A DNA stretch of 64,000 bases. Origin: Melastoma dodecandrum. Lineage: Eukaryota; Streptophyta; Magnoliopsida; Myrtales; Melastomataceae. The translations under genes were made by a program, and so were the position numbers. The stretch lies in assembly GCA_029817715.1 (NCBI GenBank), contig JARUPY010000474.1, positions 3,720,001-3,784,000 of the forward strand. Reading direction: 5' to 3'. The notes below the pieces were generated by a model. The model did no database searches and was not told where the DNA came from. It saw nothing but the letters and a program-made list of their open reading frames with translations. Position 1 is the first letter of the stretch. Each line of letters starts with the position of its first letter. Positions 52,878 to 63,501 of the stretch are shown here, one piece after another.

Positions 52878-55800
52878 ATGGCTGGAGAAGGAAAATCTTT
52901 GGGAAATCCTTCGGGACTCCATCCTGATTGGAGTTCGTTCCAGAGTCTAGACTGTCTCCTTTTGGAATCAGCAAGAGTATAAATGACATTTTAACTCAGC
53001 TGACTATTCAGGGGAGCAATGAAAGTCTAGAAAGTCGAAACCAAATGGCAAAGGAAGTAGGCTCCATTGTAAACACAATGTTAGACGCTCTGGAAAGAGA
53101 AAGAGGTTTAAAAAGGCCTGAAGCCGAGGCGACTTCTGGACTGGAGAGTACTACAGGAAAACCAGTCGAAAGGTTGAATCTGGGAGGAAGAAATTCCAAA
53201 CAAAATCAAGGCAAGAGTGTGGATGAGATGTATAAGGAGTCGGTGGCTCCTTACATTTTAGACTCACAAAAGCGAAGTGCGAACTTGAACTCTCAAAGTG
53301 GAGAGTTGGCAAAAGACTTAAGGAAAGCCTTAGGTCTGGTAGAAGATACTCCCGTTCATTTAGACAATAGAACGTTTAATGAGCTGGTAACTGCGAAGAG
53401 GGAAATTTACAGGCCCGATTATCCTCATCGAACTAAACAAGAGTTTGTTCCAAGGGATAATGTATTAAAGCCAATAATTACCCCTGGTGCTTTTCTGGAC
53501 ATTGATTGCGAAAAGCACGTATCTGAAAAGATAGATGAGTGGTTATCACTAATTCGAATGACGGCATCCGCAGGGATATTATCCGGATCAATTTATGAAT
53601 TATATGTTGCAGCCCTCATGGGAACGACGCAAAAATATTGGAAATCTTTGGTGGCTCATACTGACATCAAAGAGAAAATAGATCAAGCGCTGACCGTTGA
53701 TGGTGTGTTAGCAATCATCGCTGATGCACTAAAACAGGAGTTCTGTGGTTTTTCATTATCCACTGAAATTGTGGAAAAAGAGCAGTCATTGACCGCTCTA
53801 GTTAAACTACAGATCTGTGATATGTGCTTGTTTGATAGCTACGTGTGTGAATTCCAGAAGTATTATTACAATCTGGATGTAGTATCTCAACAGTTCATAT
53901 TGGGAACTTTTTTTGCAAAACTTCCAGAACCCTGGCCGGAAGTTGCGCAAAAGGCCTATGAATTACTTCTGAGTGAGGAAAAGATTGTCTCTGGACTCGG
54001 AGGAAAAATTCAGGCGGTTAAGTACGCAATGCGAAAGGCATGTACTGAGCTCCAGGTAAAAGAAGCAGCTAAGAAGCTGCCATACTTGAATAAGAGTTGT
54101 TGTTCTCAAATTGAGTATGTACCTGGAAGATACGGATGCGATACTCGCAGTTCTTCAGGAGACTCGTTGAGAACGAAAAACTTTCCCCGAAAGAGGAAGT
54201 TTGTTGGGTATAACAAAAGGAAAGTTTGGCCCAAGAAGGACTTCCAGCGCAAGCAAAGAGGAGGTTCTGCTTACAAGCCTAGAAGGTTTGTAAGGAGACG
54301 GGATAACCTAAAAGACAAAGATAGGATCGATGCCTTCAAGCGTAAGCATGGCAGAGAGCCTAAATGTCCAAAAGGAAAACCGTTGAGTAGCTGCAATTGC
54401 TGCTGGTTTTGTGGTTCAAAAGACCACAAGGCGGATAGTTGTCCAAAGAAAAACCAGAGGAGAGAAAGACTCCGAATGGTGTTTCTGGATGACAGGAGTC
54501 ATGAGGAAGAAATCCTTGCTTATGAACCAATCGATGAGCAGGAGATTTCCGACTTAGACTCGGAAGTAGAGTCGATTTACGAGGTAGTGTCAGACTATGA
54601 TACAGACTCGGACGATGACTCTGATCTCTGGAAAATACATCTGTTCATGATGAGAGCGGAGCAAAACGGAGATGGTGATGAGATGGTTCCCTTGGAAGCA
54701 TCGAGTCAGGTACTGGAGGAATCCCACCAGTACGAAGATCCATCCCAGTCAGTCCTGGAATGGAGGTTGCCCAATGTCAACGTGAGAGAAGTCTATAATA
54801 TATCGAGATTTAATTTTAGATCGATAATAGACATCTCACAAATAGAGGCAACGGCTCAAGTTACAAGCACGGAACTTGAGACTTTGGATATCCCATTACT
54901 TAATGTACAACGCATTAGGGAAACCATGCAACGTGCAAGAGGTGTATATAACTATATACACATTGGATTGATCCAAGTGGGACTTATCCTGCTATTCCAT
55001 CTTCCAGCGGATAGTCCTGTGGTAGCAGCCGTGATCGATAAACGATGGCGAGAGTTTAGAGATCAGCTGATATCATGCATACAGGCTAATCTTGCACACG
55101 GCCCTGTATGGTTCCAGGTCCATTCAAATTTCATGATGGCCTTGAACGATCGCTGTTTGGGAAATTCATTAACCTTAAGGATCAAATCAATGAATATGGA
55201 TAGAATGAATTCCCAGGCCAAGTATTTGGCGTATCACACTAGAGTAATTTACCGATTGGTAAATACCACTAGTCCGGGTGTGAGGAACATCTCAAGACTC
55301 ACTGAGTTGTTCGAAGAAGGTCATAATAACTACCAACAGTTTCATAGGCGAGAGGTAAACCCACTGGAGTTAACCTGGCCAAGAAATTGGGTTATGACTG
55401 AACCTGGTAGTAGCTCTAGACCTATTAGTGCGGCTAATATCCGACAAAGAGGTAACGAGATTACTTTAATGTTGGGTGAACCGTCTAGAGACAGTTTTAG
55501 AGCTGATAGGCATCTGCCTATGAGGATGCCACTCCTGAGAGAGCCAAGAGCACATACGCTCTCTGATGTTTCTTCTAGAGCTAGTGATGTGGGAGAGGAC
55601 ATAATTGTGTCCCGACCAGCAGAAGCATCTGCTCCACCACTAATAGAAGAAATGTCTCGAAGGTCTGTTGATTCGAGAACCCCGTCGCAACATATGGGTA
55701 GGATCGTAGGGTATAGACAGGTATCATTACCAGTTTATGAAGACCCTGTAGACCAAACGAGAGAGGAATCAATACGGATGATAAGGGTTAACTATCCAGA

Positions 55801-56560
55801 TAACTCTTTATCTAGTATTCCTGAAGTTTGTAAGGTTATTGAGCAGATAGCCGAGCAAAGGTCTATACCAATAGACGATATCTGGAGGATGATAGAACTA
55901 TCTCAGAATGTACCTAAGAATATTGGGTTTAGTGTTAGGAAGGAAGACTTGAGCACATATGTTGCTCTAACTTTCAAATTTCCTGGATACTATGAGTATT
56001 CTCTGGATACTTTGATAGACACTGGGTGTAGCATAACATGTGCAAGACTCAATGCTCTGCCAGATGAGTGGTGGGAACCACTGCAAAAACCCATCCACAT
56101 GGTTAACGTCGATGGTATGGCAACAATGGTTGGCCATAAGGCAAGAAACGTGCATGTCTTTATTGGTGAACAAAAATTCATCATTAAAGAGATTCTTGCA
56201 CATCCTTTACTAGAGGCCGATATCATTATTGGTAACGCCTTTTTAAAGGGTCAGAAGGAAAACATTCCTTTTGTGCAGAATGAAAACGAGGTTTCCATTG
56301 GTGGTGTAAAGATAAGTATTCTACAAGAGCCTAGACTGCGGTTAAAATTTGGCTTTTATTCGGTAAAATGGACAGAATACTGTGGCGATATTTCATGTGA
56401 AAATGCTTTTAGAGTGCGAGCTCAACGTGGTGATATACGGTTGGAAGAAAACGATTCATGGGAACAAACCCTGTTTTCTCCAACGAATACCAGGAGTTCT
56501 AACTGGTATGACGACTTGTTTCCAAAACAAGAAGTGTGTAGGGCTATTAAGTTAACATGA
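52878..56560 (+). pseudogene. Endogenous caulimovirid ORF: capsid, zinc knuckle, movement protein, aspartic protease
   Basis: An ATG at 52878 opens a short frame that runs out of phase with the 1210-codon frame (52928-56560), which lacks an initial ATG, so the N-terminus carries a frameshift. Within the long frame (residue 1 at 52928), residues about 230-400 match the caulimovirid capsid core and a CCHC knuckle begins at about 492 (C-x2-C-x4-H-x4-C). Residues about 620-830 match the 30K-type cell-to-cell movement protein (IHIGLIQVG near 678). An aspartic protease with DTGCS has its catalytic Asp at about 1031. The frame ends at TGA 56558-56560, before the reverse transcriptase, whereas viral sequence continues beyond. 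It is a relic of a polyprotein. Confidence 0.85.
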
Positions 56561-58070
56561 ACAAAATGGAATAAGTTTCTAGTAAAACTAGCTGATAATT
56601 TTAGTGAAGATCCACTAAAGTTATGGACTCGAAATGGTCTAAAGGCTAGATTAGAGTTGAAAGATCCCGGAACCATTATAAGAGCCAGAAACATCACGTA
56701 TACGGCTGAGATGGTTGAGGAGTTTGACAAACAGAGTTGCTTGGAAAAGGCTTGATTAGGGACAGTTACAGTCCACATACTAGTCCTGCCTTTATGGTTA
56801 TTAATCATGCCGAGCAGGTGCGAGGTAAAGCACGAATGGTTATAGATTATCGTCAGCTTAACAAAGCTACAAAAGACGATGGCTATAAGATTCCCACTGC
56901 GGGAGATTTAATTGATAGGGTAAGTCTGAGCCAACCAAAGTTCTTCTCTAAGTTTGACTTGAAAAGTGGATACTGGCAAGTCAAGATGGAGGAAGAGTCG
57001 GTTCCTCTAACTGCCTTCAATGCTCCCTAAGGAATGTTTGAATGGCTGGTTATGCCGTTCGGTCTGAAAAATGCTCCAGGCGTATTTCAGCGCAAAATGG
57101 ATAATGCTTTCAAACAGGTCCGAAAATTTTGTGCGGTCTATATTGATGATGTGTTAGTCTATAGTCAAACTGAGGACGACCACATGAGACACCTTGATAA
57201 GGTGACTGATGTTTTCCGACAGGAAGGCATGATTCTATCAGAGAAAAAGATAGAATGGTTTAAGAAATCAGTTAATTTTCTAGGCATGGAGATTGAGCAG
57301 GGAAAAATTAAACTGCAAAATCATATTGCTGAGAAAATAGTTAATTTTCCTGACAGGCTTGAGGATAGAAAGCAAGTCCAAAGATTTTGTGGATGCGCTA
57401 ACTATGCAAGAAAGTTTGTGAAAGATCTTTTCCGAGATCTAAGTAGGATTTCGAAGAAAACCTCTTCTACAAATCCTTGGATATGGGAAGATGAAGATAC
57501 TCAATCCATTAGAAGGATTAAAGCAAAGGTGAACAATTTGCCACAACTAGCTTTACCCATTAGAAGGATTAAAGCAAAGATGACAATGACGAGTTAGTCT
57601 TGGAAGTTGATGCTTCCGAAGAATTTTGGGGAGCAGTCCTCAAAATTAAAGAACGAAAACCAGAACCGGTGTGTAAATACTGGTCGGGAAGCTTCAAGGG
57701 GTACGAGTTACGGTACCCGATACACGAAAAAGAAGTATTAGCCTTAAAATACGGAATAAAGGCTTTTTACATCTTTTTGGCACCGAAAGAATTTTTAGTG
57801 CGATCTGACTCGACCTATATAAAAAGGTTTATGAGTCTGAACCTTAAGGAAGCTAGGCAAACTAGACTCTTAAGGTTGCAAGAATGGTTTAACTATTATA
57901 AATACGAGGTCGAATACATTCAGTCCGACCACAACATAATAGCTGACTCTCTCTCTAGAGAACTTGCAAACACCTCTCTTTCTAAAAACTCTGCAGATGG
58001 ATCCTGCTGCAAAGAGAAAGATATGTTGGGGATGCAAGAAGGAAGGACACTCCCGAAAGGTATGTCCTAA
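56561..58070 (+). pseudogene. Endogenous caulimovirid reverse transcriptase and RNase H, broken
   Basis: Viral homology continues after the stop at 56558, changes frame near 56740, meets a TAA at 57028-57030 inside the polymerase domain, and changes frame again near 57600 at the RT-RNase H junction. Seen motifs are KARMVIDYRQLN, KFDLKSGYWQ, the active-site box YIDDVLVYS and the RNase H start VDASEEFWGAVL, with the closing HNIIADSLSR. The enzyme would copy pregenomic RNA into DNA; this copy cannot be translated as a whole. Confidence 0.9.
57506..57579 (+). repeat. Short direct duplication at the RT-RNase H junction
   Basis: A 23-bp sequence (57506-57528) recurs exactly at 57557-57579, 51 bp on. 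The reading frame of RNase H changes within 25 bp of the second copy. Probably a local duplication with loss of flanking bases after integration. Confidence 0.85.
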
Positions 58071-60279
58071 TAAGGGAGATAGTGAGCATAGTGATGCTGG
58101 TTCCGTTTCAGGAACGAAGGCAGCAGTTCTCTGCTGGCAATGCAAGCAACTAAGACATCGTTCTTATGAATGTCCCAAGAAGCTGAAAACTGCGGATTCC
58201 CAGAAGGGAAAGGCTGAACTTAAGGAAAAAGCAAAAGCTGACTCCAAGAGTAAGGCGAAACAAGATCTCCAGAAGGAGATGGCTAATCCCAAAGAAGCTG
58301 TGGCTAGATCTGAGGGAAAAGCGAAGGTAGTTTCTCAAGGGAGAACGGCTGAACCCAAAGGAAAGGCAAAAGCCAATTCTAAGGGGAAAGCGAAAGATTC
58401 CTAGGAAGGGAAGACAGATCTGAAGGAGAAGGGTAACACCAACTCTGGAAGAGATGTGAAAGAAAATCTTCAAGAGAAGATGGCATATCCAAAGGAGGAA
58501 AGCTCCAAAGGAGATATGAAAATGGCAGATTTGAAGGACGAGGCAAAAGCTAAGTCACAGGAGAAAGCCAGAAAGAAGAGGAAAGCCAAAAGGCTTAGGT
58601 CTTCTGGTCCCAAGGAGGATGATCCTGCAAAGGAAGGTCCTAGTAAGGACGGTAAGGTTGAGCAACCTTGGTGGTTTCCACTAACCACGATGCAATTCAA
58701 TTACTGTCGAGATCATCTAGCCAAAGAGCAAAAAATTTCTATCAACCAGGCTGTAAAGCTCTATAAAAGTCTATTGGAGACGCAGAAAGAGCAGGTTGGA
58801 AAAGAGTATATTTTTGAGGCAGAAGAAAGATTTAAGGCTCTAATTGACGAGCCAATCCAAGAGGTAGACCGTGAACCAATGGTAGAACTTGAGGAAGCAG
58901 CTGCAATGGAGTGTGAGCAATACTTCAATTTTGGAAGTGCTTAGGCATCGTTGGAAGGTAATCTTGAGAAGAAAGAGAACCTTGAGGAAGCAATTCCTGA
59001 GGAAGCAATTCCTGTTAAAGACTCGTTTAAGGAGTCTGGTGAGAATGTTCACGGTGATGAAAGTCACGATGGCAAAGGCCATGTTGGAAAAATCCAAGAG
59101 GATCTGGGAGGATCCTGGTTTTTTGATCAAGACTCATTCAAGGATGAATCCCTAAGTTGGGATGCGTCTGTGGTCTGTGGAGGACTCATGGGTGGCATCA
59201 AACATGATGACAAACGCCAAGTTGAGTTTTTCGCAAAAAAGACAATTGAGTACATCAAAGACCTGGAGTATAAGCTATCAATTATGGCTTCAGGTGAGGA
59301 GGAGCTGTCCAGAATTGAAAAAGAGAGACAACAGATTTTCTCCACAACTATGTCAATAATACCAGGGGAAGTCAAAAATTATGAAGTCCCAAAGGTAGTA
59401 GTAGACATGAGTAAATCCTCACTCGAGGAAAACACTGTACTTCAACCGTATCTACATTGGATATCGGGGAAGTGGCCGTCTCTGAGAATTCATTCAGACA
59501 TGGTGGGAGTAGCAGCACCTTACGTATATGCTGGGTTCGTAGACATCCTGGAGATCGACAGATCTGAACCAGAGTGTATGGAACCACTGCCTATGTTGGT
59601 AAGGTACGTACTTGGATGCCTAGGCTATGGATCAAAGTATGCCACGGCATTGATTACTAGCACATTAAGGGAGGAGGAAGACCATCCGCAGTATGGGAAA
59701 GTAATACTTCAGAACCTGCAAGTATGGGACATCCACCCTTGTGAGAGTAGACGTCTGGTGGAACCTCAACGACAGGACCTCGATCAGAGAGGTTTATGGC
59801 GAAAATACTACAAGGACAAAACAGTCCGGAAGGCCATAAAAGTTGAGTTTCTTAAGGATGTGTTGGAGCATGTGTTAGCCCGAAAGAACGAATACTACGT
59901 GCTCTGTGATGGTATAATTACCGTCACGATTCTTCGGTCAAATCTAAGCCTCATCGACGAACAAGCAGGAGACCGAGGATGGCAGAGAATGCTCGAACTT
60001 CTAGATAGTTTCTGGAGGCGAGAAAACTCTGAGTTGAACCTCCGAACCGATACCTTCGAGGTTTGGAGTAAGATTGCTGATTTCACAGACAAGACCCTAA
60101 ATCAGCAAATCGAATATGATGAGAGAGCCCAACAAATTCTTAAGGCGGTCCAAGACCCACCGGGACTCTCAGAAAAAGAAGGAGTTGGCGAGTCTTCAAG
60201 CGCCAACAACAAAGAAGGAATCTCCCAAGACAGCGCACCAATGCAGACGGGAGAAGACAACTGTATAAAGTTAGAATAG
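57997..60279 (+). pseudogene. Endogenous caulimovirid long frame with two zinc knuckles, function unknown
   Basis: It begins at an ATG (57997) that overlaps the end of RNase H by about 74 bp and stays in one frame to 60279, broken only by two TAG codons (58402-58404 and 58942-58944). The N-terminal 60 residues hold two CCHC knuckles (CWGCKKEGHSRKVC and CWQCKQLRHRSYEC). About 150 residues of Lys/Ala-rich imperfect repeats follow, with KAKA, KGKAK and PKE words. Two more ordered parts come after, one with WWFPLTTMQFNYCRDHL and one C-terminal of roughly 300 residues with WISGKWPSLRIHSD and VLGCLGYGSKYA. By position it could be the counterpart of the transactivator/inclusion-body frame of other caulimovirids, but I see no convincing motif. 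Confidence 0.65.
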
Positions 60280-60703
60280 GACATTTTTTGTCGGTCATTA
60301 GGACTCCACTAACTTTTGAAACAATTTAGATTCCTTTTACTTTTGAGCTGGCAAACAGTGCATAGGCACCAGCTACTTTGTGTATATATTCACAAGCCCT
60401 CTACCTCATTTGGGGAGGCAATCTGAATAGAGAATTTTTTCTCTCAAAACCTTGAGTAAGAAATCTTTGATTGTCCTCCAGAAGAAAATCTAAAACGAAA
60501 AACTTCGATCTCAGATCCGAGTAGAAGTTTTCTCTGATTGTTCTTCGAAAAATACCTTAAGAAACCAAGAACGTTAGAATTAATCAAAACTGATTAAGTC
60601 TAACTAAAGGTTAGATCTGCGGATCGACACCTTGAAGGATAAGTCATTATGACTAAACCTTGTAAGGCTAAGCCATCAGGCTAAAACCTTGGATGAGGAG
60701 TGT
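60280..60703 (+). promoter_or_regulatory. Endogenous caulimovirid intergenic region upstream of the RNA start
   Basis: AT-rich non-coding sequence between the last long frame and the TATA box. It holds a first TATATATTCAC-like word (60382) and repeated CTAAACCTTG/CTAAAACCTTG words (60653 and 60681). Likely remnant of the viral promoter. Confidence 0.45.
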
Positions 60704-60712
60704 CTATATAAG
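60704..60712 (+). promoter_or_regulatory. TATA box of the caulimovirid pregenomic RNA promoter
   Basis: CTATATAAG sits in a typical 35S-like setting, about 670 bp before the primer-binding site and after the last large frame, where caulimovirids start their pregenomic RNA. Confidence 0.65.
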
Positions 60713-60957
60713 TCCCTCATGTTATGGGCATTTGCATGACACAGAAGAGCCTCTCCATTTGCCTTCTCTAAGTTTTGAGAAGAAGACTCCTGAAATTTAA
60801 TTTTCTGAGTTCTCTTGGTGCGGAAGCTTGGTGGACCCTCTGAGCGATCTAATTAAGGTATGATGAACATCTTTATAGTTTAAAGTTGTTTATGCTGTTC
60901 TTTCAGTTCTGAAAGAAGATCTTGATCAAGGCAACTTAATCAAGGTGGTGCAAGTGC

Positions 60958-61278
60958 ATGAGTCGTTCTATGACTGATTGTCCTAACCCAGATCTTCTGC
61001 ATTTAGATCACGGTGTTGGCAAGGATTCTACTACTGGTCTTCTTAATACCATAGTAGATCATCTTGAACATCTATCGGCACAGATATCACAAATATCAAA
61101 GCAGATAGAGAGTTATTCTAAGAAATTAGAAGAACTGACTCTAGTACAGAGTGAATTCGATGAATATTTCCTTGAAGGTAAGTCTAATCTTGGATTTACG
61201 GCAAGTTCTAAATACTCCAATGAGTATTTGAGGTTGGTAGAACGCCGACGGCAAAGACAGTTTGAGAAATCTTCTTAA
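60958..61278 (+). CDS. Short frame in the caulimovirid leader, coiled-coil-like
   Basis: This 106-codon open frame, with ATG, lies between the TATA box and the primer-binding site. Its centre (DHLEHLSAQISQISKQIES) is a heptad-patterned helix. It is intact, unlike the larger frames. Caulimovirid leaders normally carry only very short upstream frames, so a frame of this size before the primer site is unexpected. It may be a real viral protein or chance openness. Confidence 0.4.
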   Translation: MSRSMTDCPNPDLLHLDHGVGKDSTTGLLNTIVDHLEHLSAQISQISKQIESYSKKLEELTLVQSEFDEYFLEGKSNLGFTASSKYSNEYLRLVERRRQRQFEKSS

Positions 61279-61376
61279 GTTCGATTCCTGTCTATACTGA
61301 GGAATATCTAGCATGTTGATATCTAACTCTTCAGGGAGTTAATTAGTTTTGCTTAGTATCCTCCGTAAGGATTTAA

Positions 61377-61389
61377 TGGTATCAGAGCC
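61377..61389 (+). other. tRNA-Met primer-binding site of the caulimovirid
   Basis: TGGTATCAGAGCC is complementary to the 3' end of plant initiator tRNA-Met and is the standard minus-strand primer site of caulimovirids. It is the only copy in the window, so the insertion is a single, not a tandem, genome. Confidence 0.85.
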
Positions 61390-61450
61390 CGCTTAAGAAA
61401 ATTTTTCTTTAATTGTCTTGAATGACTAAATTGAGAAACTTGGAGTTTTA

Positions 61451-62572
61451 GAAGTCAAGATTTTGGGAAAAAAGAAAATTGGAAGGTAAAAGAATCGGGC
61501 AAAGAGCAGGGTTTGGGGAATATATTTCCAAACAACGGTAAAAGACGAATTCTTTGGTGGGACCTAAGTTGGAACAAAGCTCTCTTAATGCCGTCTGGAA
61601 TCTTTATTTATTGGTGCGAGTGTGATGACGTGGGGTTTTCTTTCGAGTGAGAGATGGAAGGACAAGGAGGGAGGAAGAGGCTGGATGTTGACGTCATCAA
61701 TGGAATTGGGTTGGGTTGGGTTTTTGGGGGGGTGTGTGCGCGCGCTTAGTCTCCATGGGCCTACGTTTTCTCTTCACCCAATAAGTAAAGAAGGACGTCG
61801 CGTCGTCTTATATATCGGGCAAATCTGTTAACGAATTCGTCGGGCCGCCTCCTTCACTCCTTCCCCCCTTGTCGACGGGAGATTCTAGGGTTTTGTTTGG
61901 GATCTCGATCGCATCAACCCCCGTCGTGGATTCGCGTTCCCTTCATGCCACCACCCGACCTTTCCTCTTTCTCGATTGGTTTCGTCTGAGCAGCGATCGA
62001 TTGCTTTCCCTATTGGCCCCTTGTCGTTTTTTGTTCATCTAGGGTTTTTTCGAAATACCATTATGTGCTTAAGGTCATCGCCGCCGGTTTCCGTTGCTAT
62101 CTACGTTAATCTTCGCGTTTTCGGTCCCGGTTTGAATCCCTTTTCCCCCTTCTGCGTCGCCCATCACCTCGGATTCTCCCGTTAATTTTGGTTCCGGATT
62201 GCCTTTCCTCTTTTCTTGGCCCAAATTTATCATGATCATGTAATTTGAAGCGGAGGTGGTCTAAGCCTGTATTGCTTGTCTTAGGGAATATCCTGAGTTG
62301 TTTCGGAGCGAGGTTCCAATTTCATGGTGATTTCTCTTGTTGGCGTGATATATTTCTGCATCCGACGTGACGGCCTGGGGATGTCTCCTTAAAGTTTTGA
62401 TGTAAGATTGGCCTGGTGAAGATATAATCTTGGCAATTGGGCTGAACTAGTTGTCGTTGTTTAAGTATATATACCTGGGGAATTAGTCGAAGTTAAGATA
62501 AGAAATTTGCAAGTTTTATAGGACATTTCTTCGGTTTAAGTCTTGGTGTCGGGGTAGGGTCATTGGAGAAAC
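61451..62572 (+). promoter_or_regulatory. Promoter and long leader of the ankyrin-repeat gene
   Basis: A TATA-like TTATATATCGGG lies at 61808-61819, followed by a CT-rich leader of about 700 bp with possible 5'UTR introns. Frames at 61622-61831 and 61976-62185 show no recognised protein. A TGTGTGCGCGCGC stretch is at 61732-61744. Confidence 0.45.
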
Positions 62573-63501
62573 ATGCCTCAAGAGGAGGATGGAACTATGT
62601 CGAGGAGTTCGTCTCTGAATAGGAGACGGTCGCGTAGGGGTGGTCATGACACGGATGATAGGGGTTGGACCTTGCTTCACATTGGTGCAAAGAAAGGCGA
62701 TCTTAAACAGGTTTGTGATTGTTGATTTGTTCTATTGAATTGAATTGCCCTTTTTCTTGTGCCCTCTGTTGTCTATGATGGATGTCTTCGGGTCTTGTTT
62801 GATGGACTAGTTGGGGTCATGGGAATTTGTAATGCATTTGCAAGTTCTAGCTTTGGTGATTATGTGGTTTTTTCGTCGCTGGTGATCATTAGAAGCTGAC
62901 GGATGATTGTTGTATTCTATTTTGAAACAGGCTGTATGTGTTATATACGTATGAGATGTTGATTTACCGACATACTTGAAGCTTGGTTTTTTGTCTTGAT
63001 CTATCACAGGTGAAGCGGCTTCTGGATGATGGAATGGATGCGAACGTGGTTGCATATGGACCCAAATCAAAGGGCATAACACCTCTCCACCTTGCTGCTG
63101 AAGGTGGTCACCTTGAAGTAATGGATGAACTGCTTGATCGTGGTGCCAACATTGATGCCCGGACAAAAGGAGCCTGTGGATGTAAAGCTTTTTTTCCTGA
63201 GATGGGTTTAGTAACTACTTTAAGTGGCCCAGACTGTACTTCACAGCCACTTAGTTCTTATGGATCTGTTTAACTTTATGCAGGGACCCCACTTCATAGC
63301 GCAGCCAAAGAGAGGAAAAGAGAGGCAGTCAAGTTTTTGATCGAGAATGGTGCATTCTTGCCTGACAACATAGATGACAACAGATTTAATCCACCGCTGC
63401 ATTACTGCCCCGGCCTCGACTGGGCCTATGAGGAGATGAAGCGACTCCAGCTCGACAGCTCTTCAGGTAGCAGTGAGAACTGCACAAGCTCAGAAGGCTA
63501 A
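62573..63501 (+). CDS. PIA: Phytochrome-interacting ankyrin-repeat protein
   Basis: Three exons (62573-62710, 63010-63181 and 63284-63501) give 175 residues. A Ser/Arg-rich start (MSRSSSLNRRRSRRGG) precedes ankyrin repeats beginning DRGWTLLHIGAKKGDLKQVK, GITPLHLAAEGGHLEVMDEL and GWTPLHSAAKERKREAVKFL, and the tail ends NCTSSEG. This order and length match the PIA1/PIA2 family, small ankyrin proteins that bind phytochrome and modulate light-induced pigment responses in cytosol and nucleus. All exon phases agree. Without splicing, intron 2 would read into a stop. Confidence 0.88.

Larger units (their letters stand above)
52878..61450 (+). mobile_element. Endogenous caulimovirid (plant pararetrovirus), one genome-length decayed copy
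   Basis: In order on one strand: capsid and zinc knuckle, movement protein, aspartic protease, reverse transcriptase, RNase H, a long unknown frame with two zinc knuckles, an intergenic promoter with TATA box (60704), a leader with a 106-codon frame, and the tRNA-Met primer-binding site (61377). No integrase or LTRs are present, so this is a pararetrovirus rather than an LTR retrotransposon. About 8.5 kb equals one caulimovirid genome. The coding part has several stops and frame changes, so the copy is inactive as it stands. Capsid upstream of movement protein is the order seen in cavemo-/solendo-like viruses. The right boundary was placed by the end of recognisable viral signals and may be off by 100-200 bp. 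Confidence 0.88.

Noticed and set aside
58402..58944. The two TAG codons as programmed read-through sites in the viral frame
   Set aside because: The downstream bases (GAA and GCA) do not match known read-through contexts, and the rest of the viral copy is decayed by other stops and frameshifts.
52878..61450. LTR retrotransposon (Ty3 type) as the source of the RT sequence
   Set aside because: No LTRs or integrase; a 30K-type movement protein and a tRNA-Met site after a leader indicate a caulimovirid.
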